Below are positions 44,735 through 53,275 of a DNA stretch of 64,000 nt, piece by piece; positions within the stretch are counted from its first letter, which is position 1; every line of letters begins with the position of its first letter. The position numbers and the translations under genes were made by a program. The notes beneath the pieces were generated by a model. The model was not told where the DNA came from, did no database searches, and worked only from the letters and a program-made list of their open reading frames with translations. The stretch is from Streptomyces sp. NBC_00178 (GTDB lineage: Bacteria; Actinomycetota; Actinomycetes; Streptomycetales; Streptomycetaceae). Where the stretch lies: positions 3,052,001 to 3,116,000 of the forward strand of contig NZ_CP108143.1 of NCBI RefSeq assembly GCF_036206005.1. The letters are read 5' to 3'.

Positions 44735-45519
44735 GACGTCCGCCCGCGCGCGTCGAAGTCCTTCATGCGGTCGAGGACCTGCTCGGCCGTGGGGTTCTGC
44801 ATCTCGTCGACGATCGATCCGTCCGCGAGGTACAGCACCCGGTCCGCGTACGAGGCGGCCACCGGGTCGTGCGTGACCATGACGATGGTCTGGCCCAGCT
44901 CGTCCACGGACTTGCGGAGGAAGGACAGCACCTCGGCGCCGGCCCGCGAGTCGAGGTTCCCGGTCGGCTCGTCGCCGAAGATGATCTCGGGCCGGGCCGC
45001 GAGCGCCCTGGCCACCGCGACGCGCTGCTGCTGACCGCCGGAGAGCTGGGTGGGCCGGTGCTTCAGCCGGTCGGCGAGACCGACGGTCTCCACGACCTGG
45101 CGCAGCCAGGCGGCGTCGGGCTTGCGGCCGGCGATGTCCATCGGCAGCGTGATGTTCTCGATCGCGTTGAGCGTCGGGAGCAGGTTGAACGCCTGGAAGA
45201 TGAACCCGATCCGGTCCCGGCGCAGCTGGGTGAGCTTCTTGTCCTTGAGACCGGTGATCTCGGTGTCGGCCAGGTGGATGTGACCGGAGGTCACCGTGTC
45301 CAGGCCGGCGAGGCAGTGCATCAGGGTCGACTTGCCCGACCCGGACGGGCCCATGATCGCGGTGAACTGCCCGCGGGCGATGTCCACGTCGACGTGGTCG
45401 AGGGCCACCACCCTGGTCTCCCCCGCCCCGTACGCCTTGACGACCTGCCGCGCCCGCGCAGCGACGGCTGTACGCCCTCCGGTGTCCCCGTGCCTGGGAA
45501 TGGTCACAGCCGTTGTCAC
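44731..45519 (-). CDS. ABC transporter ATP-binding protein (second system)
   Basis: Protein of 262 residues and partner of the overlapping permease gene. Walker A GPSGSGKST, LSGGQQQR signature, Walker B IIFGDEPTGNLDS and VMVTHDP match the MacB/LolD branch. Long stretches such as RIGFIFQAFNLLPTL and NITLPMDIAGRKPDAAWL are shared, identically or nearly so, with the ATPase at 10 kb. GTG start with GGAGAG six bases upstream. No regulator gene is adjacent. Confidence 0.93.
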   Translation of the reverse strand: MTTAVTIPRHGDTGGRTAVAARARQVVKAYGAGETRVVALDHVDVDIARGQFTAIMGPSGSGKSTLMHCLAGLDTVTSGHIHLADTEITGLKDKKLTQLRRDRIGFIFQAFNLLPTLNAIENITLPMDIAGRKPDAAWLRQVVETVGLADRLKHRPTQLSGGQQQRVAVARALAARPEIIFGDEPTGNLDSRAGAEVLSFLRKSVDELGQTIVMVTHDPVAASYADRVLYLADGSIVDEMQNPTAEQVLDRMKDFDARGRTS

Positions 45520-45856
45520 GGTTTCTCTCCTATGTCGGTCAATGCCTGGACGTCTCGGTGTACGTGTCGAGTCTCGTGTGCGAGGGGCCTCACGCGCCCT
45601 GGTGCCCGGCGCAGTCTTCGCCTGGGGTTTTCCCCACCCCTCCCCCTGCGGCGGGCCGCATCGGCGACGTAGGACCACGGTAAGGAGCGGGGCCCGCCGC
45701 TCTCGTCCTCCGGCGGGAGGAACGATCCCTGGGCCGTACTACGGAGCTCCCCCTAGGGGTCCGGGCCCCGGGGAGGGCCCCGGGTAGGGGTCTCACCCCT
45801 CGGCCCGCGTCTGCCCTTCCCGTGCCGCTGGTGGGACAGTGGCCCCCAGGAAATAG
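45520..45856. other. Divergent control region between ABC ATPase and MFS genes
   Basis: Holds promoters for two divergent genes that I cannot place exactly. Visible elements are an 11-bp palindrome CCGTACTACGG at 45734-45744 and two direct copies of GGGCCCCGGG around 45764-45785, flanked by two TAGGGGTC copies. These may be operators for the transporters. No coding sequence was seen. Confidence 0.4.
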
Positions 45857-47473
45857 ATGCATAGGGAAGGGACCCCGGTGGGCGGCACGGAGAGCGTCGG
45901 CGGTACGGACCGTCCGGAAGCGGTACGCGCAACGGCCCCCCGGGGCACGGCGCCGGACGCCGACCGGGCCCGAAGACCGGTCGCCGCGGCCCTGATGCTG
46001 GGCATGGGTCTCGCCGCCATCGACGGCACCATCGTCGCCACCGCCGTCCCGCAGATCGTCGGCGACCTCGGCGGTTTCTCCGTCTTCTCCTGGCTCTTCT
46101 CCGGCTACCTGCTGGCGGTGACCGTCACCCTGCCGGTGTACGGGAAACTCTCCGACACCTTCGGCCGCAAGCCCGTCCTGATCGCCGGCATCGTCCTGTT
46201 CCTCACCGGTTCCCTGCTCTGCGCCGCGGCGTGGAACATGGCGGCCCTGATCGCCTTCCGCGTCGTCCAGGGTCTGGGCGGCGGCGCCCTCCAGGGCACG
46301 GTGCAGACCATCGCGGCGGACCTGTACCCGCTCAAGGAACGCCCGAAGATCCAGGCGAAGCTGTCCACGGTCTGGGCCACGTCCGCCGTGGCGGGACCGG
46401 CCGCCGGCGGACTGCTCGCCGCGTACGCCGACTGGCGCTGGATCTTCCTGATCAACCTGCCGGTCGGCGCCGTCGCCCTGTGGCTGGTGGCCCGTCACCT
46501 CCACGAACCGGCCCGGCCGCGCCCCGCCGTCCGCCCCCGCGTCGACTGGGCGGGCGCCCTCGCCGTCTTCGCCACCGGTGCGCTCCTGCTGACCGCCCTC
46601 GTCCAGGGAGGGGTCGCCTGGCCGTGGCTCTCGGCGCCGTCACTGGGGCTGCTGGCCGGGACCGCCGCACTGGCCGCCCTGACCGTCGCCATCGAGCGGC
46701 GGGCCGCCGAACCGGTCATCCCCGGCTGGGTCTGGCGGCGCCGCACCATCGCCTCGGTCAACCTCGCCCTCGGCGCGATGGGCCTGCTGATGGTCGCCCC
46801 GACCGTCTTCCTGCCGACCTACGCCCAGTCGGTCCTCGGACTCGGCCCGATCGCCGCGGGGTTCGTGCTGTCCGTGATGACGCTGAGCTGGCCGGTCTCC
46901 GCCGCCCTGTCCGACCGGGTCTACAACCGCATCGGCTTCCGCCGTACCGCGATCATCGGCATCTCCGGCGCCCTGCTCGTCCTTCTCTGCTTCCCGCTGC
47001 TCCCCTACCCCGGCTCCGCCTGGCAGCCCGCGCTGCTGATGCTGCTGCTCGGGGCGACGCTCGGCCTGTTCCAGCTGCCCCTGATCGTCGGCGTCCAGTC
47101 GACGGTCGGATGGGCGGAGCGCGGGACGACGACGGCGTCCGTGCTCTTCTGCCGGCAGGTCGGCCAGAGCGTGGGCGCCGCCCTCTTCGGCGCCGTCGCG
47201 AACGGGGTGCTCGCCTCCCGGCTGTCCGACGCACCCGTCCCGGGCCTGCCCGGCGACCTGGACGCCGTCTCGCACGCCCTGGAGGACCCGGCCGCCCTCT
47301 CCGCCGCCGCGACGGACTATCTGCGCAGGGCCGTCGACACCGCCGTCGACCACGTGTTCACCGGTGCCGCGGTCGCCGCGGCCCTCGCCCTGCTGGTGCT
47401 CGTCGTGGTCGCCCCGCGCCGCTTTCCCGTGCTGGACGAGCACGAGAGCGCTCCCCCGGCGCCCAAGGACTAG
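45857..47473 (+). CDS. MFS drug exporter, DHA2 (EmrB/QacA) type
   Basis: Protein of 538 residues with about 14 membrane helices. It has the DHA2 motif near helix 1 (LGMGLAAIDGTIVATAVPQIVGDLGG), motif A between helices 2 and 3 (GKLSDTFGRKPVLIAGI) and motif C-like helix 5 (WATSAVAGPAAGGLLAAYADWRWIFLINLPVG). It is predicted to expel toxic compounds by proton antiport. ATG with AGGA upstream was used; GTG seven codons later, after GGGAAGGG, is a good alternative. No neighbouring TetR/MarR regulator controls it visibly. Confidence 0.92.
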   Translation: MHREGTPVGGTESVGGTDRPEAVRATAPRGTAPDADRARRPVAAALMLGMGLAAIDGTIVATAVPQIVGDLGGFSVFSWLFSGYLLAVTVTLPVYGKLSDTFGRKPVLIAGIVLFLTGSLLCAAAWNMAALIAFRVVQGLGGGALQGTVQTIAADLYPLKERPKIQAKLSTVWATSAVAGPAAGGLLAAYADWRWIFLINLPVGAVALWLVARHLHEPARPRPAVRPRVDWAGALAVFATGALLLTALVQGGVAWPWLSAPSLGLLAGTAALAALTVAIERRAAEPVIPGWVWRRRTIASVNLALGAMGLLMVAPTVFLPTYAQSVLGLGPIAAGFVLSVMTLSWPVSAALSDRVYNRIGFRRTAIIGISGALLVLLCFPLLPYPGSAWQPALLMLLLGATLGLFQLPLIVGVQSTVGWAERGTTTASVLFCRQVGQSVGAALFGAVANGVLASRLSDAPVPGLPGDLDAVSHALEDPAALSAAATDYLRRAVDTAVDHVFTGAAVAAALALLVLVVVAPRRFPVLDEHESAPPAPKD

Positions 47474-47490
47474 ACAACTGGCGAGTTACC

Positions 47491-47508
47491 TACGGTAGTT
47501 CGACCGTA
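47491..47508. promoter_or_regulatory. 6-6-6 inverted repeat after the MFS gene
   Basis: TACGGT-AGTTCG-ACCGTA lies 17 bases after the MFS stop and about 110 bases before the DUF485 gene. It could be an operator for the symporter operon or a weak terminator. Confidence 0.4.
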
Positions 47509-47617
47509 ACCCTCCCCCTTCGCGATACCCGCGAGTAACGTACGCGCTCCCGACAGCGCACCCGCGCGTCTGCCTTGCAGCCCGTCCCCGGGCCCGAGCC
47601 ATGCAAGGAGCACCGCC

Positions 47618-48133
47618 TTGCCGTACGACTCGCAGCCGCCCCCGTACCCGCACCACCCCCCGCCGCCCCGGCAGCCCCCACGCCCCCACCGGCCGCCACC
47701 GCCGCCCTACCCCGGCGACTACCTGCTGCCCTGGCAGAGCTCCCCGCCGCCGGGACCGCCCCGCCCCCGGCCACCGGCCCCGCGCCGGGCCTCCGCACCC
47801 GGCCACCACGGCGACCTCCGCCGGCTCCGCACCGCCTACCGCCTGCTGCGCCGCGTATCGACCCTCACCGCGCTCGGCTACTTCACCCTCTTCCTCCTCC
47901 TCTCCGGCTACGCCCCCGCCCTCATGACCCGCCCCGTGGGCGACAGCGGGCTCACCACCGGCCTCCTCCTCGGCCTGTGCCAGCTCCCCGTCACCCTCAC
48001 GGCCATCGCCCTGTACGAGTGGACGGCCCGGCGCACCGTCGACCCGCTCTGCGCGGGACTGCGCGACCGGGCCGCCGGCGGGGTCACGGACACCCGGCGG
48101 ACCACGGACCGCGGGACGGGAGCGGGCCGGTGA
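47618..48133 (+). CDS. DUF485-family membrane protein, symporter partner
   Basis: Protein of 171 residues. A 70-residue Pro-rich N-terminus (YDSQPPPYPHHPPPPRQPP and more) is followed by a DUF485 core with two membrane helices (TALGYFTLFLLLSGYAPALM, LLLGLCQLPVTLTAIALYEW). DUF485 proteins of the YjcH type are encoded next to ActP-like symporters. The start is TTG with AAGGAG seven bases upstream. The stop overlaps the symporter GTG as GTGA, so the two are translationally coupled. Confidence 0.8.
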   Translation: MPYDSQPPPYPHHPPPPRQPPRPHRPPPPPYPGDYLLPWQSSPPPGPPRPRPPAPRRASAPGHHGDLRRLRTAYRLLRRVSTLTALGYFTLFLLLSGYAPALMTRPVGDSGLTTGLLLGLCQLPVTLTAIALYEWTARRTVDPLCAGLRDRAAGGVTDTRRTTDRGTGAGR

Positions 48134-49737
48134 ACGGGTTCGACGAGTCGGCCCAGACCATGTCCCTGACCGCGTTCATCGCCGTGGCCAGCGTCACCCT
48201 GCTGCTCTGCGTGATGACCGGCCCCGACCGCGACGACCTCGACGAGTACTACACCGGCTACCGCTCGCTCGGCCCCCTGCGCAACGGCCTCGCCGTCGCC
48301 GGTGACTACCTCTCCGCCGCCACGGTCCTCGGCACCACCGGGGTCATCGCCCTCACCGGCCACGACGGCGTCGTCCTCGCCCTCAGCACGGCGCTCTCCC
48401 TCGTCCTGCTGATGTTCCTGCTGGCCGAACCCCTGCGCAACGCGGGCCGGTTCACCATGGGCGACATGCTCACCCGCCGGGCCCCCGGCCGGGCCGCCCG
48501 CATCGCCTCCTGCACGGTCACCCTCGCCGCCCTGCTGCCGCTGATGGTCGTCCAGCTCGCCGGCAGCGGGAACCTGCTCTCCTTCATCCTCGGCTTCGAC
48601 AGCTCCGGGTTCCGCACCGGATCGATCATCACCCTCGGCGTCGTCATGACCGGCTACGCGGCCATCGGCGGCATGAAGGGCACCGCCCTCATCCAGATCG
48701 TCAAGACCGTCGTCCTGCTCGGCGCCGGGCTCCTCGTCTCCGTCCTCGTCCTCGACCGCTTCGACTGGGACACCGGCGCACTCCTGCGCGCCGCGGAGAC
48801 CGGCAGCGGCGCGGGCGTCGCCTACCTGCACGCGGGACTGCAGTTCGGCGGCAACGACCTCGACATGATCAGCTCCGAACTGACCGTCGTCCTCGGCGCC
48901 GCCTGCCTGCCCCACATCACCATGCGGATGACGGGGGTCCGCGACGCCCGGGCCGTGCGCCGCTCCATGTCCTGGGCGGTCTGCGTCGTCGTCGGCCTCT
49001 GCCTGCTGCTCACCGTCATCGGCTTCGGAGCCGCAGCCCTCGTCGGGCACGACCGCATCACCGCCGCGGGCGCCCAGGGGAACAGCGCGATCCTCGAGGT
49101 CTCGGGAGCCGTCGCGGGCGGCGGCGAGATCGGGGCGCTGATCGTCACGACCATGACCACCGCCATCTTCCTGACCCTGCTGGCCTCCGTCGCCGGAATG
49201 ATCCTGGCCTGCGCCAACTCCCTCGCCCACGACCTGTTCCACCACGGGCTGCGCGCCCGCGCCGCCATGGACCCCCGCACCGAACTGGTCACCGCACGCG
49301 GCTCGGCCGTCGCCGTGGGCACCCTCGCCGTCACCCTGGCCGTCCTCGCCCGCCACTGGAACGTGCAGGCCCTGGTGACCCTGTCCTTCTGCATCGGGGC
49401 GTCCGCCATCGCCCCGGCACTCGTCTACAGCATGTTCTGGCGCCGCTACACCCGCACCGGGCTGCTCTGGACCCTCCTCGGCGGCACGGCGTGCGTCCTC
49501 GTCCTCATCACCGGCACCGACCTGGTCTCCGGGTCACCCGGATCCGTCTTCCCCCACCGCGACTTCAACTGGTTCCCGCTCACCACGACCGGGCTGGTCT
49601 CCATCCCCTTCGGCTTCCTCGCCGGATGGCTGGGCAGCGTTCGGGGCGGCGACGACGACAGTGCCGCGCAGCGCCGCCGGTACGAAGCCGTCGAGCCCTG
49701 GATCCTGGCCGGAGCCCCGCCCGCCGGACGCCGGTGA
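48130..49737 (+). CDS. Sodium:solute symporter (ActP/monocarboxylate type)
   Basis: SSS-family secondary transporter of 535 residues with about 13 helices. Family features include DEYYTGYRSLGPLRNGLAVAGDYLSAATVLGTTG (helix 1 unwound region), YAAIGGMKGTALIQIVKTVV (the SSS signature) and CLPHITMRMTGVRDARAVRRS. The pairing with DUF485 suggests uptake of acetate or another short monocarboxylate with Na+ or H+. A small hairpin GCCGGTGA/TCACCGGC overlaps its stop codon and may act as terminator. Confidence 0.9.
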   Translation: MNGFDESAQTMSLTAFIAVASVTLLLCVMTGPDRDDLDEYYTGYRSLGPLRNGLAVAGDYLSAATVLGTTGVIALTGHDGVVLALSTALSLVLLMFLLAEPLRNAGRFTMGDMLTRRAPGRAARIASCTVTLAALLPLMVVQLAGSGNLLSFILGFDSSGFRTGSIITLGVVMTGYAAIGGMKGTALIQIVKTVVLLGAGLLVSVLVLDRFDWDTGALLRAAETGSGAGVAYLHAGLQFGGNDLDMISSELTVVLGAACLPHITMRMTGVRDARAVRRSMSWAVCVVVGLCLLLTVIGFGAAALVGHDRITAAGAQGNSAILEVSGAVAGGGEIGALIVTTMTTAIFLTLLASVAGMILACANSLAHDLFHHGLRARAAMDPRTELVTARGSAVAVGTLAVTLAVLARHWNVQALVTLSFCIGASAIAPALVYSMFWRRYTRTGLLWTLLGGTACVLVLITGTDLVSGSPGSVFPHRDFNWFPLTTTGLVSIPFGFLAGWLGSVRGGDDDSAAQRRRYEAVEPWILAGAPPAGRR

Positions 49738-49780
49738 AGTCACCGGCCCCGGGCCGCCACCGGCCCCGGACACCCCGGCG

Positions 49781-50680
49781 TCAGCCCCCCGCCGGACCCG
49801 CCGGGACGCGCCCGGTCAGCGCCGCCAGCGAGTTCCGCACGTGCGTCATGTGCGCCTGCAACTCCTCGCGGCTCTCCAGGTGTTCCCGCAGGATCCGGTC
49901 CGTCTCCCGGCCCACCCGCTCCTCGGCCGCCCTCGCCTCCGACAGCAGCTCGGCGGCCCGCGCCTCCGCGTCCTCCTGACGGTGCCGGGCCGCCTCCTCC
50001 GCCTCCGCGGACCGCTTCCGCCCCTGGGCGAGCAGCGCCTCCCCGCGAGCGGCCAGCTCGGCCTCGCGCTCCGCCATGGCGGACTCCGCGGCGGCGGTCT
50101 CGGCGTCCACCGCCTTGCCCCGCTCGGTGTGCTCCTGCTCCTGGTGCGTCAGCACACCGGCCGTACGGCGGCGCGTCTCGGCCATCTCCGCGTCCGCCGC
50201 CCCGCGCGTCTCGCCGGCCTCCCGGCGCGCGTCCTCCACCAGCGACCCGGCACGGTCCCGCGCCGCGGCCAGCTCCTTCTCCGCGGCTGCGTCCGCCGCC
50301 GCCCGGACCTCACCGGAACGTTCCCTCGCCGCCTCACGCGCCGCCCGGCCCGCCTCGTCCGCCGCGTCCCGCAGCGCCTGCGCCTCCTCCAGCGCCGCAC
50401 CGCGCGCCGCCTCCGCCTCGGCCTCCGCCAGGGCCAGGATCCGCTGCGCCCGCTCCCCCAGCGACACGTACGTCTGCGGTGCCAGCGAGGCCACCACCCC
50501 GGCCAGCCGCGCGGACTCGGCGGCCAGTTCCTCCCCCAGTGCGGTCAGCCGGGAGATCCGGTCCAGAGCCGCGTCCCGCTCCGCCGACAGCGAGGACACC
50601 GCCCGGTCCACCTGCTCAGGGCTGTAGCCACGCCCCCGTACGCCGACAAAACCGTGCGCGGACACCGGTCCACCACTCAT
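49781..50680 (-). CDS. DivIVA-like coiled-coil protein
   Basis: Protein of 299 residues. The N-terminus SAHGFVGVRGRGYSPEQVDRAVSSLSAERD resembles the GYxxxxVD motif of DivIVA-type domains. The next 230 residues are nearly all Ala, Glu and Arg in heptad-like order, a long coiled coil without membrane segments. Streptomycete relatives have been annotated as cellulose-binding proteins, but nothing here suggests a carbohydrate site; a scaffold in polar growth or chromosome organisation fits better. The chosen ATG has only a weak ribosome binding site, and one 13 codons earlier is possible. Confidence 0.7.
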   Translation of the reverse strand: MSGGPVSAHGFVGVRGRGYSPEQVDRAVSSLSAERDAALDRISRLTALGEELAAESARLAGVVASLAPQTYVSLGERAQRILALAEAEAEAARGAALEEAQALRDAADEAGRAAREAARERSGEVRAAADAAAEKELAAARDRAGSLVEDARREAGETRGAADAEMAETRRRTAGVLTHQEQEHTERGKAVDAETAAAESAMAEREAELAARGEALLAQGRKRSAEAEEAARHRQEDAEARAAELLSEARAAEERVGRETDRILREHLESREELQAHMTHVRNSLAALTGRVPAGPAGG

Positions 50681-50816
50681 CCCTGAAGCCCTCTTCCCGC
50701 TCTCCGACTCCCCGACCATGAAGCAATACGTCAAGGATGCGGTAATTGGCCCGGAAGTCGGAATCGATCAGCTGTATTCAGGACGGAAGCGGCCGACATC
50801 ACAAAGCGCACACGAA

Positions 50817-50848
50817 AGGCGCCCGTCCCCGAAAGGGGCCGGACGCCT
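50817..50848 (-). terminator. Terminator of the SUKH-4 / nuclease-SUKH transcript
   Basis: A 14-bp stem with two mismatches around a stable GAAA loop, 30 bases past the stop of the long SUKH-4 gene. Confidence 0.7.
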
Positions 50849-50878
50849 CACGCGCACAACAGACCAGAACCGATCAGA

Positions 50879-53275
50879 TCACAGCAGGCCGTCCCACATC
50901 TGCTCCAGCAGGACCGACCACCAGCTCTCCGGAGACGCCAGCGCCGCCGGATCCAGCGCCACCAACTGCGCCTGGAAATCGACCGTCCAGCGGCCCGCCT
51001 GCTCCGGATTCAAGCCGAACCGCAACCGCCACATCCGCCCCAGCAGCGCCATCGACCGCACGAACTCCGGCAGCCCCGTGTTCACGAACTGCGGCGGCAC
51101 CGGCTGACCGCCCGGACCCGCCTCCACCGGAACGGCCACGATGTTCGCCGTCCCGTACTGCACACAGACCGCCCGGCCGAAGTCCGACCCCATCACCAGA
51201 TACGAACCCGCGTCCGACGCGGGCTGCACCTGCCGCTGCGCCGCGAGCTCCGCCAGCGTCGGCACCACCGGATGACCCGGCTGCGCCCAGAAGAACGGCC
51301 CGAAGTCGACGGGCAGCCCCGCCCAGACCAGCGTCCGCGCCACGACCTCCGGCACACCCTGACGGGACACGGCACGCTGGTCGAACCGCAGCACACCGTT
51401 CGGTCCGAACGCCCCGTGCATCTCCTCCGCCAGCGCCTCCGGCGGCAGCGCCGGGGCCGGCGGCACCTGCGGCAGCGGCGCCCGCACCGGAGCGGGCCGC
51501 GCGGGCCCGTCCGCCACCTGGTGCAACTCGCCCTGATGCGTCAGCAGATGCTGCATCCCCTGCTGCCGGCTCGCATGATCGGTGCCGTACGGGGCGACAC
51601 TCGTGATCCGCACCTGCGGCCACGTCTCACGGATCATCCGCGCGCAGTAACCACCCGGCAGCTCACAGGACTCCAGCTCCGTGTGCAGCTCGATGACTTG
51701 CTGCGGCGGCACGTTCATGCCGCGCAGCTCGTGCAGCATCCGCCACTCCGGATGCGGAGTACCCGGCTCCGAGCGCCGGATCAGCTGCTGCTCGCTGCCG
51801 TCGGCCGCGCGGAACCTCAGCACGGCCTGGTACCCAGGGCCGACCGTCGGCCGACCCGACGGCTGCTGCGGATGGCCGTACGCCCCGGGCGGTGGCGTGT
51901 GCGCACCGGGCGGCGGCACCGTCCCGGAAGCACCCGGAACACCGGGAGGGCCCGGAGGCTGCGGAGCACCGGGGCCCGCCAGCATCGTCGCAGCGTGGTG
52001 CACCCCGCCACCCGGAGGCGGCGTGGGACCGGGAGGGGGCCCGGGCGGCCCCGGAGGCGTCACACCCGGCTGCGGAGCACCCGGCGGTCCCGGAGGCCCC
52101 GGCGGACGCGGCGCGCCCGGGCCGCCCGTGCCCGCGAACACCGTCGCGTCATGGTGCGCCGCACCGTCCGCGGGCGGCGTGGAACCGGGCGGCCCCGGGG
52201 GCCCGGGAGGAGCAGGCGGCTGCGGCACACCCGGAGGCGGCGGCCCGGCGGGCGGGCCCAGCTGCGAGACCAGTTGCGTCGGCACGTAACCGCCCGCGGG
52301 CCCACCAGGCGCACCCGGCGGCATCCCGGGCGTACCCGGCGCCCCGGGAGGCGGCGGAGTCGTCGGCCCCGCACCCCGCGCACCCCTGGGAGGCACCACG
52401 GCCCTGCTCGTCGAGGCGTCCGCGATGTCCCCGGCACCCGGCGCCGGAGCACCCGGAACAGCCGGGGCACCCGGCGCCGCGAGAGCCCCCGGACCGGCCG
52501 GTCCCGGCCGCGGACCCTGAGGATCGAGCCCCGGGACCACCGCCGTCGCAGGCAGCCCGCTGCCCCCCGACATCAACGCCGTCGGCGCCTCCGCCGGGAC
52601 GACCGGAGGCGGAGTCCCGTCGTCGTCCGAACCCGACAGCGGCGGCGCGAACACCGTCGCCGGCAGCGGCACCCCGGCCCCCTCGTGCGCGTTCGTGTCC
52701 GTACCCGCCCACGGAGTACCCCCGGCCGGCACACCGTCCGAAGCCGTCGGCTCGTGGTCCTCCTCGTCGGCGGCAGCCGGCCACGCGGCCCCGCCGGCCA
52801 CGCCGGCCGCGGCTCCCGGACCGGAGCCCGCCGAAGGAGCGGCGGGAGCGGCAGCGGTCCGCGAGGACTCCCCCGCACCCGGACGCCGGTCCGGGATCCC
52901 CAGCTTGTCCGCCGCCTCCTGAAGCCACTCCGGCGGACTCAGCAGGAACGACGTCTGGTTCAGATCGATGCGCTGCGGCGGCTCCGCCACGTCCTGCGCC
53001 CCGGCCGAGACCCCGTACTCCTCCTCGTACCGCCGTATCACCTCACCCACCGGCAGCCCCGGCCACAACGTCGCCTCACCACTGTCCCGGGCGATCACCA
53101 GCCGCTGACGGCCACCGTCCGACACCGGACCCTCGGCCCGGTCCTCGGCCCACACCACGAAACCCAGCTCGAACTCACGGACCCGGACCTCGCGGTGCTG
53201 ATACGCGGGCACATCACCGTTGACCCACTCATCCGCACGCTCCTGCGCCTGCGCGAACGTCACCACCGCGCTCAC
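50879..53275 (-). CDS. Multidomain Imm35-like - deaminase-like - SUKH-4 protein
   Basis: Protein of 798 residues. Residues 1-95 resemble Imm35/YrhB (FAQAQERADEWVNGD, ELGFVVWAEDRAEG, VGEVIRRYEEEYG). Residues 130-475 are Pro/Gly/Ala-rich with collagen-like GPPGPPG runs. Residues 476-585 look like a nucleic-acid deaminase of polymorphic toxins: ELHTELESCELPGGYCARM, with His531, Glu533, Cys537 and Cys544 as possible zinc and catalytic residues. Residues 615-798 fit SUKH-4 (FGPNGVLRFDQ, LPVDFGPFFWA, FVNTGLPEFVRSMALL). The GTG start overlaps the upstream stop (GTGA). No signal peptide. A toxin-like and an immunity domain in one chain is unusual. Confidence 0.72.
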   Translation of the reverse strand: MSAVVTFAQAQERADEWVNGDVPAYQHREVRVREFELGFVVWAEDRAEGPVSDGGRQRLVIARDSGEATLWPGLPVGEVIRRYEEEYGVSAGAQDVAEPPQRIDLNQTSFLLSPPEWLQEAADKLGIPDRRPGAGESSRTAAAPAAPSAGSGPGAAAGVAGGAAWPAAADEEDHEPTASDGVPAGGTPWAGTDTNAHEGAGVPLPATVFAPPLSGSDDDGTPPPVVPAEAPTALMSGGSGLPATAVVPGLDPQGPRPGPAGPGALAAPGAPAVPGAPAPGAGDIADASTSRAVVPPRGARGAGPTTPPPPGAPGTPGMPPGAPGGPAGGYVPTQLVSQLGPPAGPPPPGVPQPPAPPGPPGPPGSTPPADGAAHHDATVFAGTGGPGAPRPPGPPGPPGAPQPGVTPPGPPGPPPGPTPPPGGGVHHAATMLAGPGAPQPPGPPGVPGASGTVPPPGAHTPPPGAYGHPQQPSGRPTVGPGYQAVLRFRAADGSEQQLIRRSEPGTPHPEWRMLHELRGMNVPPQQVIELHTELESCELPGGYCARMIRETWPQVRITSVAPYGTDHASRQQGMQHLLTHQGELHQVADGPARPAPVRAPLPQVPPAPALPPEALAEEMHGAFGPNGVLRFDQRAVSRQGVPEVVARTLVWAGLPVDFGPFFWAQPGHPVVPTLAELAAQRQVQPASDAGSYLVMGSDFGRAVCVQYGTANIVAVPVEAGPGGQPVPPQFVNTGLPEFVRSMALLGRMWRLRFGLNPEQAGRWTVDFQAQLVALDPAALASPESWWSVLLEQMWDGLL

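Noticed and set aside
44840..45030. Operon between vapBC and the second ABC exporter
   Set aside because: They are convergent and separated by a perfect 20-bp terminator stem.
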